Assembly (NCBI RefSeq): GCF_013141695.1
Contig: NZ_WHNY01000091.1
Coordinates: forward strand, 38,446-102,445
From: Paenibacillus plantarum
GTDB taxonomy: Bacteria > Bacillota > Bacilli > Paenibacillales > NBRC-103111
Reading direction: 5' to 3'
Length of the DNA: 64,000 nt
The notes beneath the pieces were generated by a model. The model was not told the DNA's origin and ran no database searches. It saw nothing but the letters and a program-made list of their open reading frames with translations. Both the position numbers and the translations under genes were made by a program. This document shows, in pieces, positions 61,905 to 64,000 of the stretch; position 1 is the first letter of the stretch; every line of letters starts with the position of its first letter.

Positions 61905-63683
61905 TCATCCCTCCTGAAGCAAATGATTCTTAACCGGCAGCAATGGAAATCTAATCTGCACAGTCGTATACTTATCTGGTTCACTAAAAACAACCACACC
62001 ATATGGCTCTCCAAACAATCTCACGATGCGTTCATGAACGTTTCGAACACCCATACCACTAAAGCGTGTATTCGTCTGGACTTTATTCCTTTCAAACAGT
62101 GCCTCGATCTGCCCCTGGGTCATCCCTTTGCCGTTATCTCTCACTTCGATTCTCAGCTCTTTGTTCTCCTCATAAATACGAATCAACACGACACCCTCAT
62201 ACCCCGAGGCAGAAAGTCCATGAAGAATGGCATTTTCCACAAGTGGCTGCAGCATTAACTTCAGAACGTTATGTTGTAAAAGCTCTTCATTTTCGATTTC
62301 GATATTCAGTTGCAGTGGCTCTACATATTTGTATTTTTCAATGGTCACGTAACTGCGGACATACTGCAATTCTTCTTGCAATGTAAGAAATTCATTCGTA
62401 TTCCCGAGAACGCCGCGCATTAGCTCTATCAAGGACTCTGATACCTCTACAATATTCGGCACACCGTTAATCTTGGCCAAATACTTCACCGTATTCAGCG
62501 TGTTATAAAGGAAATGCGGACGGATTTGAGCTTGCAAAACGGCCAATTCCGCTTCACGCTTCTCTTTTTCGGTCGATACAATCCCTTCAAGTAAACGCTT
62601 TAATTCTTCAACCATGCTTTTAAAAACTTGATATAACTGACCTATTTCATCTTTGGAATGAATTTCGACAGTTGGAAGCGTCATATTGCCCTCCATGACA
62701 TGCATCATCATCGAACGTAATCTGCGAATATTCCTAGTTATTCTGGAGGAAACTTGAAGCGTCCCTATGACGATGATTACAAAAACAATGATCGCTACGG
62801 TGGCTAGTACATTACGAATATGCGTCGTTTCCGTCAAGAGAGACTTCATCGGAACGAGTGCCACTGTCGACCATCCTGTATAGTCTGATTTCCGAGTAAT
62901 GACTAGGTAAGATTGCTGATTAATCATCCTTTCAACCGAACCGTCCGTTCCGGCCATCTGCTGATTGAATTGAATGAAGGTATCTTTATTAAAAACACTC
63001 GATTTGGGCTCATATATGAATTCATTTTTCCTGTCCACCACGTACAGCATACTGTCTGGCGTCGGTTTGACATCATAAATTTTCTTAATGAATTCGTCAT
63101 TGAGATCGAACATCACCATACCGATTAAATTCCGGTTATAGCGGAGCTCGCGACCTGTAACGATGGAGTTATTGAAGCCAGTTTGATGAAAATAGGCATG
63201 CCCTGACCCATTTTGCAGTAAAGCATCCATCATCGGTGAGAATAACACGTTCTTGTCCAGCCAAGGAGATCCGACGAAAAACACCTTCTGGTTCAAGCCT
63301 ATGACAGCCACACGTGAAATGTAGGACTTATAAGCAATCAATGCAGACAAGAATTCTTCAATCCGCTTCTGCTCTTGAAACCACTCATAGCTTGGTTCCT
63401 CCGTCTTGCTTAGAAGCGTATCCAGCACCGTTTTATTCGTAGCAACGACCGTATTTAATCGACTAACCTCCTCCAAGCGGAGATTTAATGATTCGTCAGC
63501 CTGCCGTATACTTTCATTAACAGAAGTAATTGCATTATTCTTTACGGTTTCTCGCATGTATAAATAAACAATACTTGTCACAGCAACGATGCCAATTAAC
63601 GTAACCAAACTGAATGCGACAAAGATTTTTCCCTGGATACTTACCGTGGGAGAAATTAGCTTTTTGATCGAGAACAACTTCAT
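61905..63683 (-). CDS. YesM-type sensor histidine kinase, system C
   Basis: The ATG at 63683 (592 aa) follows AAAGGAG; the Met at 63704 precedes that site. Membrane segment 1 is about 17-40, a Cache-type extracellular sensor about 41-285, segment 2 about 290-312, HAMP 313-365, and the kinase core has QAQIRPHFLYNTLNTVKYL with phospho-acceptor H390. A GHKL ATPase follows with QPLVENAILHG, DNGKGMT and GMGVRNVHERIVRLFG. Its stop directly abuts the response-regulator start. The ligand is unknown, presumably an arabinan- or xylan-derived sugar. Confidence 0.9.
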   Translation of the reverse strand: MKLFSIKKLISPTVSIQGKIFVAFSLVTLIGIVAVTSIVYLYMRETVKNNAITSVNESIRQADESLNLRLEEVSRLNTVVATNKTVLDTLLSKTEEPSYEWFQEQKRIEEFLSALIAYKSYISRVAVIGLNQKVFFVGSPWLDKNVLFSPMMDALLQNGSGHAYFHQTGFNNSIVTGRELRYNRNLIGMVMFDLNDEFIKKIYDVKPTPDSMLYVVDRKNEFIYEPKSSVFNKDTFIQFNQQMAGTDGSVERMINQQSYLVITRKSDYTGWSTVALVPMKSLLTETTHIRNVLATVAIIVFVIIVIGTLQVSSRITRNIRRLRSMMMHVMEGNMTLPTVEIHSKDEIGQLYQVFKSMVEELKRLLEGIVSTEKEKREAELAVLQAQIRPHFLYNTLNTVKYLAKINGVPNIVEVSESLIELMRGVLGNTNEFLTLQEELQYVRSYVTIEKYKYVEPLQLNIEIENEELLQHNVLKLMLQPLVENAILHGLSASGYEGVVLIRIYEENKELRIEVRDNGKGMTQGQIEALFERNKVQTNTRFSGMGVRNVHERIVRLFGEPYGVVVFSEPDKYTTVQIRFPLLPVKNHLLQEG

Positions 63684-63775
63684 GAGCTGGCGGCTCCTTT
63701 CCATGTCATCTCATAAGAGAAAAAACATCTTTCGAATCCCTTCCAGGATGTGCGGATAATGCTGTTTTTCGCAGG

Positions 63776-63823
63776 TTCTACTTCTACTTCTACTTCTACT
63801 TCTACTTCTACTTCTACTTCTAC
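63776..63823. repeat. Hexanucleotide microsatellite (TTCTAC)x8
   Basis: Eight perfect tandem TTCTAC units lie 93-140 bases upstream of the YesM-type kinase start, where its promoter is expected. Perfect short tandem repeats of this kind change length by slippage. Confidence 0.95.
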
Positions 63824-64000
63824 TTCATATGCCGCTTCTACCATCCAGCCTGTCTCCGCCGCCCACTAAACAAATTAAATGGATTTTATGAAGCTAATTT
63901 TGCTGATTTTCACCTTTTGGGAGCATTAGATGGATTTCCTACAGTTACTTTTCACCAAAATCAACCAATCGGCCAATCTCGCTCATATTAGCTGTACATT
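63824..64000. other. Intergenic end segment with degenerate dispersed repeat
   Basis: No gene was found. Read on the minus strand it contains GTACAGCTAAT, AGTAACTGTAGG, AATCCATCTAATG and AAATCCATTTAATT, words also present at 9713-9900 on the plus strand. Confidence 0.35.

Overview
The window looks like chromosomal DNA of a Paenibacillus-type soil Firmicute. The evidence is strong AGGAGG-type ribosome binding sites, S-layer-homology (SLH) anchoring, three LplA/LplB/LplC-type oligosaccharide ABC importers with YesM/YesN-type or membrane-AraC regulators next to them, cre-like (CcpA) sites, and very large secreted proteins built from FN3, discoidin and LamG modules. No species can be named from sequence alone.

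Layout. 1-8.2 kb: a surface-anchored metallophosphoesterase (5' end outside the window), a HupE/UreJ-like membrane protein, and a convergent YcgR/YcgQ-type permease pair with a Fur-family-like operator. 8.2-10.06 kb: a gene-free, repeat-rich stretch holding nested inverted repeats and a 15-copy, 52-bp tandem array, a piece of which recurs at 52.07 kb. 10.06-19.7 kb: a 2-aminoethylphosphonate (AEP) module with a DeoR-type regulator, an ABC importer (phnU2, phnT2, phnS2), phnW, phnX, a PbfA-like PLP lyase and a divergent HAD phosphatase. Its transcription units carry TGTTT repeats phased at about 10 bp, set about 40 bp upstream of the predicted -10 boxes. 19.7-21.8 kb: an AraC regulator divergent from a Gfo/Idh/MocA oxidoreductase.

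21.8-63.7 kb is a polysaccharide-utilisation region. It holds a 1537-aa GH5-like secreted enzyme; Lpl importer A with divergent YesM/YesN; a cytosolic-carboxypeptidase-like M14 protein with an FAD oxidoreductase; a 2618-aa secreted protein with five discoidin domains and an unassigned TIM-barrel-like core; Lpl importer B with a membrane-bound AraC regulator; and Lpl importer C in one operon with GH51 arabinofuranosidase and GH43 enzymes, controlled by a second YesM/YesN pair. Five cre-like sites sit at or near the starts of these units. The likely logic is that secreted enzymes release oligosaccharides, dedicated importers take them up, cytoplasmic or membrane-tethered enzymes finish the breakdown, membrane sensors switch each unit on, and CcpA represses it when better carbon is present. 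The window ends in an 8-copy TTCTAC microsatellite and a degenerate intergenic repeat upstream of the last sensor kinase.
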